From positions 20,704,745 to 20,768,744 of the forward strand of contig CM075102.1 of assembly GCA_037576195.1 (NCBI GenBank): a stretch of 64,000 nucleotides of DNA. The letters run 5' to 3'. A program made the position numbers and the translations under genes. The notes under the pieces are model-generated. The model was not told the origin of the DNA. It worked only from the letters and a program-made list of their open reading frames with translations, and searched no databases. Below are positions 10,476 to 21,450 of this stretch, piece after piece. Source of the DNA: Phytoseiulus persimilis (taxonomy: Eukaryota; Arthropoda; Arachnida; Mesostigmata; Phytoseiidae). Numbering within the stretch: the first letter of the stretch is position 1; every line of letters starts with the position of its first letter.

Positions 10476-10483
10476 GGTTGGAC

Positions 10484-11300
10484 TCACCCCCGAATCAGCT
10501 CGATAAATTCGATAGTCAGATCGACTCAAGAATCACCTCCATGGACCTTGGATAGTGTAGTCCGATCGGTCCCATGATTACCTCCATAAACTTCAAGAAA
10601 AGTGGTCAGATCGACGTCGTGTTCACCTCCATAGACTCCAAAAAGTACGGTCAAATCGACCCGTGAATAACTCCCATGAACTTCAAAAAGTATGGTCAGA
10701 TGGATCCCGGACTCGTCTCCCTATACCCGGAAAAGTATGGTCAGATTGGTCCCGGAATCGCATGACTCCAAGACTCGATTTAGTATGCTCAAATTGATCC
10801 CGGAATCACATGACTCCAAGACTCGATTTAGTATGCTCAAATTGATCCCGGAATCACCCCTCCTCAGACCCGGAGAAGTATGGTCAGATTGGTCCCGGAA
10901 TCACCTCCCAAGACCCGGAAAAGTATAGTCGGATGATTCCGGGATCATCTCTCCAGACCCGGAAAAGTATGGTCAGATTCGTCCCGGAATCAGATCACCC
11001 CCCGACTCGAAAACGTATGGTTGGATGGGTCCCGGAATCACCCCCCAGACTCAGAAAGGTATAGTCCGATTGGTCCTTAAATCCCCCTCCCCCCCTCCCC
11101 AGACTCAGAAAAGTATAATCAGATTCGTCCCGGAACCACCCTCCCGGACCCGGGAAAGGATGGTCAGATGGGTTCCGGAATCACCCCTCCCCAGCCCCGC
11201 AAAACTATGGTCAGATTGGTCCCGGAATAACCCGCCAGACCTGGAAAAGTCTGGTCAGACTGGTCCCAGAATCACGCTCCTAGAATCGGAAAAGTTTCAG
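10484..11300 (+). repeat. Main 46-50 bp minisatellite array
   Basis: About 15 imperfect units of the pattern CCCGGAATCACC, CCAGACCCGGA, AAGTATGGTCAGATTGGT. Two adjacent units at about 10755-10850 are nearly identical (GACTCCAAGACTCGATTTAG in both), indicating recent local duplication. The unit length is not a multiple of three and stops occur, so it is not coding. Confidence 0.85.
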
Positions 11301-13143
11301 GAACACTGGCAGCTAGACAACAGCACAAAACGGACGATGGCAGAGATGTTGGCAACCACGGCACACGACTGCAGTACACGTTCATCACACACAACACCAC
11401 TTAACCACGCACATTGCTCGCCAGCGGTAGAAGAACGGGAGGAATGAAGGGGCTCTAAAGAAGCGGACACAGCCAAAGGCATGTGCGCTCGCGCCTCAAA
11501 GACTGAACGCAGCAGTCGGAGGGATCCTCGAAAACGTCCTTACCAAGGCGACAGGCAGACATGAACCAGCCATAGAAAAGCAGATCTCCACTGCAGCCTC
11601 CCTGAACCAGTCGGAAGAAATTTCGGAACATCCAGAGCTTGGGAAGAAGACACCATACAACTCGCCAGAGCCGGCCAAAGGTGAGAAACGAAAGACACTG
11701 GACCTTCACGCAGCACTGTCCATTAGGATAGAAATCCTCATCGGAGACGAAAAGCGTGAGATCGAGAGCCAATGAGTCAGACACACTGCAACCGGGGTCG
11801 ACGAAATTATCGCTAGACTCCTCAGACATTTTCCAAAGCTCCGAAACGAAGCCGAAGCACTCGTCAACGAAGAAATCGCAGAACTGATCCAGCCAGATCC
11901 GGAGTCTACGAGACAAGACATAAAATGTTAAGCATGTGAAGAGAGAGAGAGAGCGGAAGCAAGAAGAGGGAAAACTTCTCAAGAGAAGAGCGGATTGAGA
12001 AAATACCGACGCAATCGAAGAGGAACTAGGAGAGCTGGACTCTTCAGAAGCCATGGTAAAATTACCGAGAAGACATGTACCAAGCAGGCCTACCAGAAGA
12101 CGGCACTCTCGAAGTCAGGATCTGTCGGAAACAGAACATGCAGAAAGCTGATCCACGGTGGAGGCGACGAGGATGGGAGCACCGGAAACATAATCGACCA
12201 ACTGTTCAAGGTTTTTCCCGCTGCTGAAGAAATCGGAGACCTAGAGGACGGAGAAGTCGCTACTACAACAGCAATACTCGCACCAAGACTGGCCCGGTCC
12301 GGCAATAGCCAACCTGCAGCTAAAGACAGAATCAACCTGGTAGCTGGTAAACTCGGCAGCAAGGCCTCAACCCTGGACACAGCCGAACTCATCCAGACAA
12401 TTGCTGAACAGATAAAGGAACTGCAAACAGAAGAAGGCGAGAAGGTACTAGTGAGGAAACCGAGCAACGCGGACGTTGTCATCTCAAGAAAGCTCATCCA
12501 GGCATGCTGGCGTGCTGAACTAGTCGAAGAAGGAGCAGATATCTCGAAAAAGACTCTGAAGCCACAGAACAAGCATTAAGACGATGGCACGAAAAGACTC
12601 CGAAGCCAATCGCAAGGATCCCTTCCATAAGAACTGGAGAATTGCGCTTTGCCGAAGCCCTCCGCAATCTGAGGACAAACATAGACCCAGGCTCTGCTGG
12701 AATCGAGATCAGGAGTGTAATGAAAACCGAAGAGGGTGTCAAACTAGGGATCGAGGGAAAAAAAAACCTGGAGCACAGAAGAAGCTTGCACAATTCATCT
12801 CGAACGAGCTCAATATGGAAACGGTGGCAAGAGACGCCTCTGGCATGACAACCATCGGCACTATGAGACTCGATCTCGTTACAACGCAACAGGAGGGGGA
12901 AGATGCAGTCGAATAGATTCTTGGAACGCGAGCCAAAGACATCAGGATGGCGCCGATAAGAGTAATGAGGAGAGATGCGGAGAAGATGATCAAGAACGGA
13001 CCGATCCGAATCGAATGGCAATCATGCCGCGTTCAAGAGTGGCTCTCGGTGCCCGTGTGCTATTGATGCCAAGAGATCGGACACACGGCCATCAGATGCA
13101 GAGCACCAGGAGCAAAGGAAAGAAGATGCTATGAATGCAACTA
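11301..13143 (+). pseudogene. R1-like LINE ORF1 (Gag-like), frameshifted and interrupted
   Basis: A long frame at 11995-12579 encodes an acidic, Lys/Glu-rich protein. A second frame near 12642 has FAEALRNLRTNIDPGSAG and IEIRSVMKTEEGVKLGIEG, resembling the central Gag domain of R1-clade LINEs. At about 13060-13140 is a CCHC zinc knuckle (CQEIGHTAIRCRAPG) and the start of a second (CYECN), cut at 13143 by the fold-back element. Several frame changes and stops show it is dead. The 5' limit is taken at the end of the minisatellite. Confidence 0.65.
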
Positions 13144-14450
13144 CAGGGTGGTCATTTTACGTCGGGAATTTTCTTCTTCTCTTCTTCTTCTTTCGCTCAT
13201 GTATCGGTTAAAAATTATCCGATTCTGAATTATTTTTTGCGTTCGATAGCTGGAAGGATGGCGCATCTTTCAATTCTCGATTTTCGCGAATCGGAAGAAA
13301 ATTGAGCTTCGCAAATCGGCTCAGAGATTGCTTTTTCTTTTTTAACTTTCCTTAAAAAACCAGTCGACAAACTTCTGAAGTCGACCGATCGAGTTCGGAA
13401 GTGCCAAGGTCGACGTAGGATAGGATGCTGCTCAAACGCCCGGCAACTCCAGTTTTCCAGCTAAGGATCCGGAAGAAGGACGAAATAGCGTTTTAACCTT
13501 GACCTCTAGATCGACCTCCTGACAAGATCACGTCCCCTTTGCATTTTGGCCCGTGACTCTTCAGGGAAGCGGGATTCGGAAAATTTTCAGATGCCAGAAG
13601 TTCCAAGATTGGTCCAAACTACCCGACGAAGAAGTTTACCAGTCGATCCGACAACTTTTTCAAAAAATTGATAAGGCGGGATTTTCGGGCGGAAAAAAAA
13701 GTTGTCGGATCGACCCGACAACTCCTTAGTCGGACAGTCTAGACCAGTGGTTCTCAAAAAGTGTCGATATCGACCCCCAGGGGGTCGATGGCCCATTTCC
13801 GGTTTACAGAGGTGGTGCCGGGGTGGATTTGACCATACTTCTTGGCGTCCACGTAGCTGGATCAAGGGTCGACGGTCGACCCCTTGGGGGACGGCAGTCC
13901 ATAAACTTCGACGAAGTCGCCTAGGGGGTCGATGGGTCAGTGGAGTTTGAGAACCACTGGTCTCGACCAATCTAAGAACTTTTTGCTATCGGAAAATTCT
14001 CTGGATTGGGCTTCCCTGAGGAGTTACGGGCCAGAATGAAAAGAGGACGCGATCTTGTCAGGAGGTCGATCTTGACGTCAAGGTTGAAACGATCTTTCGT
14101 CCATCTCACAGATCCTGAGCTGGAGGATCCCTCCTGGAAATCTTTAATTTCCGGGAGTTCGAGCGGCATCCTAGCCTGCGTCGACCTTGGCACTTCCGAA
14201 TTCGATCGGTCGACTTCAGAAGTTTGTCGATTGCTTTTTCGAAAAAAAATTAAAAAAATAGAAAAAAATAGTGCGCAATCTTCGAGCCGATTTGCGAAAC
14301 TCAAGTTCCTACTACTTCCTCAGAAAAAAAGATGCGCCATCCTTCCAGATATCGAACGCAAAAAAAAATCCAGAATCGGATAATTTTTCACCGATGAATG
14401 AGCAAAGGAAAAGAGAGTAAGAAAAATCCCGACTCAAAATTACCATCCTG
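13144..14450. mobile_element. Long fold-back (inverted-repeat) element inserted in the LINE
   Basis: The left end CAGGGTGGTCATTTTACG (13144) pairs with the reverse of the right end, CAGGATGGTAATTTTGAG (14450). The arms match over several hundred bases: GATGCGCCATCC/GGATGGCGCATC, GAAGTCGACCGATCGA, GTCGACGTAGGATAGGATGC, and GACAAGATC/GATCTTGTC all recur inverted. The flanks allow a TA duplication (..CTA and TAA..), which would fit the Tc1/mariner superfamily, but this is not decisive. No transposase is visible. The centre holds another small element (13745-13959). Confidence 0.8.
13745..13959. mobile_element. 215-bp hAT-type MITE in the loop of the fold-back element
   Basis: The ends CAGTGGTTCTCAA (13745) and TTTGAGAACCACTG (ending 13959) are inverted. 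The flanks GTCTAGAC (13737-13744) and GTCTCGAC (13960-13967) match at 7 of 8 bases, the hAT signature. Internally it contains GACCCCCAGGGGGTCGATGG and its inverted partner. Confidence 0.85.
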
Positions 14451-15600
14451 TAAACTGGCCACCTTGGGAAGGACTGCCCGGCAACGGAGGTCAATTGCGC
14501 AACATGCAAGGTACGAGGAGACTCAGCACACTCTGCAGCATGCCTGTCGTAAAAGACCCAGCTCCAGGATATACTAGGAAGGGATGCCGGCGCGAAAAAC
14601 GGTATGAGAACACGAAGCGACCCCTCGAAAGCGAGCGAAAGCATACCGGAGAGATTTCTCCAAAACAGCCACGAGGGGAGTCGAGTTTATGAGGCGACAA
14701 CTCCACGGCCATCCGAGGAAGAGAACTGGAAGACACCATAGCTCGGAGCGGACTCTCTCAGACAGAACCTCTCAGAACACCGAGAAGAGAGCTAGAGGGC
14801 AAGACAATCACGAACATCCCGCCGATCACAACCGACGAAGTAACCAGAGCTGCAGAAGAAATGGCTTATCGAAAGAGCCCAGGCCCCGACGGAGTACCGG
14901 CGGAGATTCCCAAACTACTCATGCGCCGATGGCCGACACACTTTGCCAATGTGATAGACAACATTCTCAATAGAGGAGTCTCCCCAGCAAACTGGAAGGG
15001 AGCGAATCTTATTCTTATGCTGAAGCAAGGCAAGCAGTATGCCTTCAGACGGATCTGCCTCATGAATACAATGGCAAAACGAGTCGGATGCATAATAGAT
15101 TACAGGCTACGGAGCGAACTCGAAAAGAGACAGCGAGGCTTACTCATGGTGCTTCTCGACGTTCAATGCATTCAACTCTGTTCATTGGGATCTCATTCTG
15201 TCCAGCCTCAAGGAGAGGAACGTTCGCGAGTACCGACGCCGAATGCGGCAGAACGCATGAGGTGACTGCTGGAGTCCCTCAAGGCTCTGTCCATGGGCCT
15301 ACACTCTGGAACGTTGCATACGACGACGTTCTAAGACCACGGCTACCGGGAGGAGCAACGACAATCGCGTATGCAGATGACCTAGCCCTGCTCGTAGAGG
15401 TGAAAAGCATCAAGGAACTCGAGGCAATCGCCCAAGACTCCCTGGATAATATCTCGCTTGATGACGAGAAGCAAACTGTCGCTCGCACCGGAGAAAACAA
15501 AGACAGTCATGCTGATCCGAAAAGGGAGAGAGAGACACCCCGATTTCAAAATTCGAGGTCACGGAGTCAAGATCCAGAAATATTCCATACCTTGGTGTCT
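14451..15600 (+). pseudogene. R1-like LINE: end of ORF1 and reverse transcriptase fragment
   Basis: Immediately after the fold-back element come the remaining zinc knuckles (TGHLGKDCPATEVNCATC). The reverse transcriptase follows in shifting frames: SPGPDGVPAEIPKLL near 14880, GVSPANWKGANLILMLKQGK near 15000, GVPQGSVHGPTLWNVAYDDV near 15280 and the catalytic block TIAYADDLALLVE near 15370. Unlike the fragment at 6-7 kb, the YADD is intact. The endonuclease domain is largely missing between 14.6 and 14.85 kb. It is truncated where the minisatellite at 15603 begins. Confidence 0.8.
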
Positions 15601-15602
15601 GT

Positions 15603-15760
15603 CAGGGTTCGCGTCGTTCAAGTCTGGAGGGGTGATTCCGAGACCAATCTGACCCTTACTTTCCAAGTCTGGAGGCGTGATTCCGTGACCAATCTGACAA
15701 TACACTTCTTAGTCTGAATAGGTGGTCCCGGGACCAATCTTACCATTACTTGCCAAGTTT
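15603..15760 (-). repeat. 47-bp minisatellite family, reverse orientation
   Basis: Three units of AAGTCTGGAGG.GTGATTCCG.GACCAATCTGACC, the reverse complement of the 10.5-11.3 kb array. Confidence 0.8.
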
Positions 15761-15991
15761 TTTTTTGTTTTTTGGGAGTATGGTGTGAAAAATCCCTTCC
15801 GAGACCAGAGATGGGGCTGGTACTGAGGTGATTCCCCTAAAATACACACCTATCTCTGCCTTCCGCCGACTGGGGACTACCCGGGATATCTGTTGTCAGG
15901 CACCCCTCGTTAACATTACTTCCGGATCGGCGGAGGCCCAACTTCACTGATTTCTGCCTTCAATATTTACACTCATCGTTTCACATTTTCT

Positions 15992-16373
15992 CTACCGCGC
16001 TGGGGGTCCAGCTGCGGCCGGAGCCGCGGAATGCAATTGCTGCTGAGGCGTCGAAATGAGTCCCGCGAGGACTTCTTTCTCTTTGAGGACACAGGCGACC
16101 TTGCGGCTGATCCTGTTCCATACGTTCTCGGAGATCATCATCTGCTCTATAAGTTCCGGCACAGAGACGCCCTGTAAGGTTGTCCGCTGTGCGCTAAAGG
16201 CGGAAGACGCCAGTATGGTGTGGTGCGCGTCATCATCCTCCCCACTGTCGCAGTGGATACAGATCGTGCTCGGGGCTTTCCCGATCGAATGAAGGAACTT
16301 CTGGAACGACCCGTGGCCTGTAAGCATCTGCAAGGTGTAATACGTGAGTTCTCCGAATGTCCGATCACACCAT
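15992..16373 (-). pseudogene. R1-like LINE ORF2 C-terminal fragment, opposite strand
   Basis: The minus strand reads LQMLTGHGSFQKFLHSIGK, then CIHCDSGEDDDAHHTIL and a following Trp, the zinc-binding C-terminal module of R1-clade ORF2. The frame is open for about 113 codons. It lies on the strand opposite to the reverse transcriptase just upstream, so it is a second copy or an inverted 3' end of the same element. Confidence 0.75.
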
Positions 16374-16385
16374 CTTTTTACATCT

Positions 16386-16795
16386 GGGAGACATGACTTT
16401 CCAAGTCTTGAGGGGTGATTTCGGGACCAATCTGGCTATTACTTCCCAAGTCTAGAGGGGTGATTCCGGGACCAATCTGATCATACTTTTCAAAAAAAAA
16501 AAGAATGAAAACGGGAGGGGTGATTCCGCGACAAATCCGACCATACTCCTCCGAATCGGGAGAGGTGATTCCGGGACCAATCTGACCATTACTTTTGAAG
16601 TCTTGAGGGGTGATTCCGAGACCAATCTGGCAATTACTTCCCAAGTCTGGAGAGGTGATTCCGGGATCAATCTGATCATAGTTTTCAAAAAAAAAAAAGG
16701 AGAAAAAACGGGAGGGATGATTGCGCCACCAATCCGACCATACTTTTCCGAATCGGGAGGGGTGATTGCGGGACCAATCCGACCATGCTCTTTAA
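16386..16795 (-). repeat. 47-bp minisatellite family with A-rich tracts, reverse orientation
   Basis: About eight units of GAGGGGTGATTCCGGGACCA and ATCTGACCAT, some separated by poly-A runs (near 16490 and 16690). Larger blocks that include a poly-A run are themselves repeated (16440-16600 and 16630-16790). Confidence 0.85.
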
Positions 16796-17088
16796 GAAAA
16801 AGAAAAATAATGCTGACCCCGTGGAGAGAGACGAAAAATTGCCTCGATGGCAGGGAACGCCGTCCAAACGTGCGCAGCGCGGCCGATTCGGCCGAAGGCC
16901 GGCTGGCATTCCATACTTCATCCCATTTCACAGCCAAGATGCTCGCTTCTCTCTGATTGCCTCGGAAATGACTCCGTAGCTGGAACGGCAATATCCGCTG
17001 AAGTTCTAGTAGAGAGCCGTGGAGTCATTATAGAGCCGTATACACTAATGCCGATCTTGAGAGCACCATCGCTGAAGCCAAATAAGGT

Positions 17089-18130
17089 ATGAGTCAAAGA
17101 GAGGCAGCGCGTCGATTTAACGTCCCAAGGTCTACTCTCATGGGAAAACTCCAGGAAGTTGACTCGCAAAAATGGCGGCGAGGCCCGGGGCCGATTCTTG
17201 GGAAATCAGGAGCAAATATCTTGTCCTGGGTGGAGAAGATGGTGCGAATCGGCTCGCCCGTGACTCGCGGAGCTCTATTGCAAGTCGGTCAATATCTCCC
17301 AGAAGTGGCGGAGAAAAACGGGAATCCTCAGCGGACGACATCACTTCTGGAAAGGAGTGGCGAAGACTCTTCCTGCATCGTGTTGCGGGCCCCGGAGGAT
17401 AAGTCTAACGGGCAAGCTTCCGCCGACCGAGATTTAGATACGCGATCATTCCGGAGAAGTTGAGTTCCGTCGGGCGGAAGGGAGCTTGTTGGATATGTCG
17501 AATCAGCCAAGTCGGATTCGGATTGGATTCCAACACCGACGAAACAGACATGTCGCCCAATCCCTCAGGGGGGCAAAGTTTTGGCTGAGAAAGGGGCTCG
17601 GAACGTCTACTCTAGCGACGTATCGCAACAACGACAATGCCACCGCTCTCGTCACCGGGTCCGCATCTGGCTTAGTAGCACCCACTGCGAGTTCGCTTGC
17701 AGGAAAGAATTCGCCTCTCGCTCCCACGGATTTGGTCCGGTAAGGGCTCTGCCTCCGATATCTGAGAAGGGATGGATGAACGGCGCAACATTCCACCAAT
17801 ACCTCGGAAGCTTCTCAACGCCGTTTTTGGTTCCTCACGGCGCTGAACTGCCCACTCTGCTGTTTCTGACAACAACCGCTCACATCTCACCATGGATGTG
17901 CTCGCGTACTGTCAGGCCGACGGGATCATACTTGTGCCCCTCTTGCCCAATGCGACCAACATCCTACAACATCCCACTCGATGTCGCACTCTTCAAGCCA
18001 CTGGAAAGTATGTGGTATCACTGGGCTACGAATTGGCGGATTCAATATGGAGCTCGTCCCACGACAAAAGGAGAATCGATATTGCTTTTCCAAGATGCTT
18101 CCAGTGATTGCGGCAGCATCGTCCGATAGC
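17089..18130 (+). pseudogene. pogo/Tigger-like (CENP-B type) transposase relic
   Basis: The N-terminal helix-turn-helix reads SQREAARRFNVPRSTLMGKL. It is followed by a region like the second CENP-B helix-turn-helix (LSWVEKMVRIGSPVTRGALL). The DDE catalytic domain is scattered over other frames: AEKGARNVYS near 17585, ATALVTGSASGLVAPT near 17640, ISEKGWMNGATFHQYL near 17765, DGIILVPLLPNATNILQ near 17920 and PLDVALFKPLESMWYH near 17980. At least three frame changes are needed. I did not find clear terminal repeats or a TA duplication. Confidence 0.8.
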
Positions 18131-18189
18131 CGGCTTCCGCGCCTGCGGCATCTCGCCCTGAGAGCCAAATATAGTTGACTACAGTGAAA

Positions 18190-19860
18190 ATTGTGGCGTG
18201 AGTGGAATAACACCTCAGTCGGATTCTGACCCTCCCCACCGAAATATTTTGGCCTTCCATTCCCTAAAGGATCTAGGAGAGCGAAGGACTGAAGAACAAG
18301 TTGTCCACTTCGGGGAGCAAGGAGGACTGTGGCAGGGACCAGAGCGCATGAGAGACCTCTACGGCACATTGCCAAGGGCAGAACCAGCAGACTGCGATCC
18401 ACGATCTCCATTAGGCTGTGGAGAAGATTCCTAGTCAACTTCTGACGGTCTGTCTCATGACGACATCTTGAGCATTCCCACGCCCTACTCCAATCTCCAA
18501 TCTAGCCTAGCACGCGTCCCAAATTTTCGGTGTGAATTCGCCATGCGGTCGATCAGGAGCGCATCGAAAATACACTCATGTTTTCCCTCAATGAAATTGA
18601 TATCAATCCAGGAGCTCTTGCCATCCTGTCACTTCGTTGCGACACGAAGTCTACTAGATTTCTGCGAACAGCGCGGAACCCCAAGAAAGAATCTGAGTGG
18701 AGTTTCCTCCAGAGTCCACATTAGTGTTCTCAGATCAGCATACGACTTGATGGGTATCAGATTGACTTCAAGATGGGAGACCCTCGGGCTAATCAGTCCC
18801 CGGAGAAAAACGCCAGTGCGATGAACTATTATGTATATTGATTGTGGTAACATGGAGAATCACATCCCTAAATGTCGGGACTCGTTTCAACAATACGTCC
18901 TTGATATGTACGCGGGAATCGAGACCGAGAGCTTGTTATACGTTCGCACGCATCAGGAAGAGCTTCGTCCTGAGCAGTGTATCGACCTGCGTGATTCAGT
19001 TTTGGCTGATGGGAACGTGAATCCGAGCGAGGTCGGGAGGAGGATCATACTGCCAGCGACCATCACGGGGAGTCTGCGCCACGTGCATGGATATGCTCAA
19101 GACGCGGTGATCTACGTCAGGGAATACAAACATTGTCGCCCGTTTTTTTAATTAGAAAGTGAAAGCAATGATGGACTGAATCATGAAAATCATGTCTTCG
19201 GTGAGGTAGCTCTTGGATTTATTCCATTGAATGACAGGAACGCGGCCTTCCGCATAGTCATATCCTGGTGTGGATGGTAACGAAAATTACTCCTGATAGT
19301 AAAGACGACACGATCTCGGCGAAAATACCAGAGGCAAGAATTGACCCTGAACTTCGCGATTTCGTCACCAAGAGCATGATGAAGGATCCCTCTGGTGTTT
19401 TGGATTTGAAGTTCCCGTGAATGAAATATGGACGACGCTCGAAGCGGCACCCAAAAAGTTCACACCGAAATCATCACTAGCGATAACCAGAGAACGGAGG
19501 CAAAAGTTCCAGTGTGGCCGTTCATCATACAGTCGTTGACGTCGATACTCGCATTCTCGTGCCATATCCACCGTCCTTTCCGGAGACGTTCAGGGCTTCT
19601 ATCGAGGAGACCATCAAATATATCTGCAAATATGTGACCGTGGACATCGAGCTACTTCTGGCGGGGCACCATCCCTGCCGGCCCAAGCGCTTGTGTTGCA
19701 ACTTCCTCCAGCGTCCATCGACTTCAAGGATTTTGATCGGATCCGAAGCTCCAAGTTTGAGGATCTGGAACAGCATGATGCCGGAGGCATCCAATGTATC
19801 ACACCTGGAGAGGATTTCAGCTCTCACTACCTAGCTCATAAATTCATCGGTCCCCCAACC
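18190..19860 (+). pseudogene. Helitron Rep remnant, copy 1
   Basis: The frame at 18831-19151 has QQYVLDMYAGIETESLLYVR, then ILPATITGSLRHVHGYAQDA and VIYVREY, the Helitron-like N domain. Just downstream (about 19210-19280) the frame WIYSIE-stop-QERGLPHSHILVWM contains the HUH metal-binding pair (HSH) of the rolling-circle Rep, with an in-frame stop. Near 19550-19640, ILVPYPPSFPETFR and ETIKYICKYVT match the next conserved Rep block. The helicase domain is not recognisable here. Multiple stops and frame changes make it inactive. Confidence 0.75.
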
Positions 19861-20085
19861 GCATCACGATTCTCTCAAGAATCAGTCCCACGGAAGAAAC
19901 CCAAGACCGCACGAGTGATTTTGTCGCGTCAAGAACAATGTATCATCTCATGGAACAACGATGCACTGGTTCCCGATTCGGGTTGTCCAAGGTTCGGGCC
20001 CAATACAGGGTTCGGGAAACTCATCTCGTGCCCCATGCCCCATTCAATGCATCGTCGCCGCTTTAGCGCGATCAAATGGCGTAGC

Positions 20086-20145
20086 CTCAGATGCCAGAAA
20101 CTCAGATGCCAAACTCTCAGATGCCAGAAACTCAGATGCCAGAAT
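20086..20145 (+). repeat. 15-bp minisatellite CTCAGATGCCAGAAA, plus orientation
   Basis: About four copies (one with CAAACT in place of CAGAAACT). The sequence after the array (GAATAAAACACTCCC, then GGGTCCCCGCTGATTCAGCG) is matched in inverted form beyond the array at 20850-20942. Confidence 0.9.
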
Positions 20146-20849
20146 AAAACACTCCCCCGACTGCGGATGGGTCCCCGCTGATTCAGCGGGTTATTGGAGG
20201 CCGCGAATGAAGTTAGGCAGAACCGGGGAGCTCGATGGGGAAAGCTACAGCTCCAAAGGTTCTAGCACAGGCTACCTCTGTTACCCTCCTTGGGCCAACA
20301 GGATCAGCTTGAGAACCACCCCGGACATGTGACTATTGTCGATCGACGTGGAAAACTCAACGACGTCCTCATTGCGGGTCTCCGGACCCGCCTCAATCCT
20401 ACACTCTCTCCGTCACTGGCAGTGATGATTCGCTAGCGACGAGTAGAAAGGAAGGTAGTTCCTCCCATAACTCCGTGCATTGAGTGAGGAATCGCCGAGC
20501 TAGCGGCCCAAAATCCAAGTTGAGGCCGAGCGAGCTTTCGGCGAAGGGGGCTGCGACCGCTCGGAATGCGCGAACGATCGCTTTTCTATTTCCCCGGAGC
20601 TCGAGTCCCCGAACGTCCACGCTGATCGAGATTGAAGACATGCATCGAATGTCCCATCCATTCATCATGATTCATTCGTTGCCATCATCAGCAAACCATC
20701 AATAAATCACAGGGGGTGCGGTGCAGCGTGTACCATATGTACAAAGGGTCTGCCGCATGACTCGCGCTCGTTGCAGACGTCGGAGACGCTTTGCTCCCAA
20801 ATCCGCTTAATTAGCGGGGATCTATCCGGGATCGGGAGAGGGTTCCATT

Positions 20850-20942
20850 CTGGCATCTGAGTTTCTGGCATCTGAGTTTCTGGCATCTGAGTTTCTGGCA
20901 TCTGAGATTCTGGCATCTGAGTTTCTGGCATCTGAGGCATAA
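20850..20942 (-). repeat. 15-bp minisatellite, inverted partner array
   Basis: Six tandem copies of TTTCTGGCATCTGAG, the reverse complement of the 20086-20145 unit, with one variant (GATTCTGGC). The inner flank is inverted-homologous as well (GATCCCCGCTAATTAAGCGG on the minus strand), so the arrays belong to a larger inverted duplication with its centre between about 20.2 and 20.8 kb. Confidence 0.9.
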
Positions 20943-21099
20943 CCGTTCAAATAGGAGATCGATCCGCACCCTCAATACTTGAGACCTCATTTCTCAATGA
21001 TTGCTGCCTCTCGGGGCTAACAGTAGGGGAAACTCTTTCAGTGTAACTCAGCCAGAAATCACTCGAGATATCTGCTTTTAGCTTGTCCGCTCTTTCTCT

Positions 21100-21450
21100 G
21101 GTTAAAAGCCTTCCGAGAACCAATCCGTAGATTGATAATTCTGCCAAAACTGGGGCGAAAAACTCTCGAAATGTGGTGCTCGCAGAGAGCATCCCTGAAT
21201 CAGAATATGGCTATGCGGATGTCCACGTTCTCGCCATCCAATGGCGCAACTCCAACAAGATACCTCGCCGAAGACGTGATATTCGACGAGGACGTCCATG
21301 ACTTTCGAGTTCCAATAATTTTTGGAGATTTTATTCAGAGACTCTAGTTTTCTGGCGCACTTTCAAGTTTTGATTGGAGACTCGGCCGATAATATCAGGT
21401 CCAACTTCCTCGATTTCATACTATGTCGGATTGCCGACTCCCCAAATTAT
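21100..21450 (-). pseudogene. Helitron Rep remnant, copy 2, minus strand
   Basis: The minus strand reads GPDIIGRVSNQNLKVRQK near 21390, VMDVLVEYHVFGEVSCWS near 21300, then IGWRERGHPHSHILIQG near 21230. These resemble the Helitron Rep blocks RPD..ARVF.LKLK, VFGKV and the HUH motif. Frame changes and stops separate them. Its orientation opposes copy 1, and its 3' side faces the inverted 15-bp array. Confidence 0.6.

Noticed and set aside
11455-12054. 199-codon minus-strand open frame
   Set aside because: Ser/Leu/Phe-rich and antisense to the Lys/Glu-rich LINE ORF1; an expected mirror frame.
20850-20942. CRISPR-like direct repeats
   Set aside because: The 15-bp units abut without spacers and have an inverted partner array in a eukaryotic context, so it is a minisatellite.
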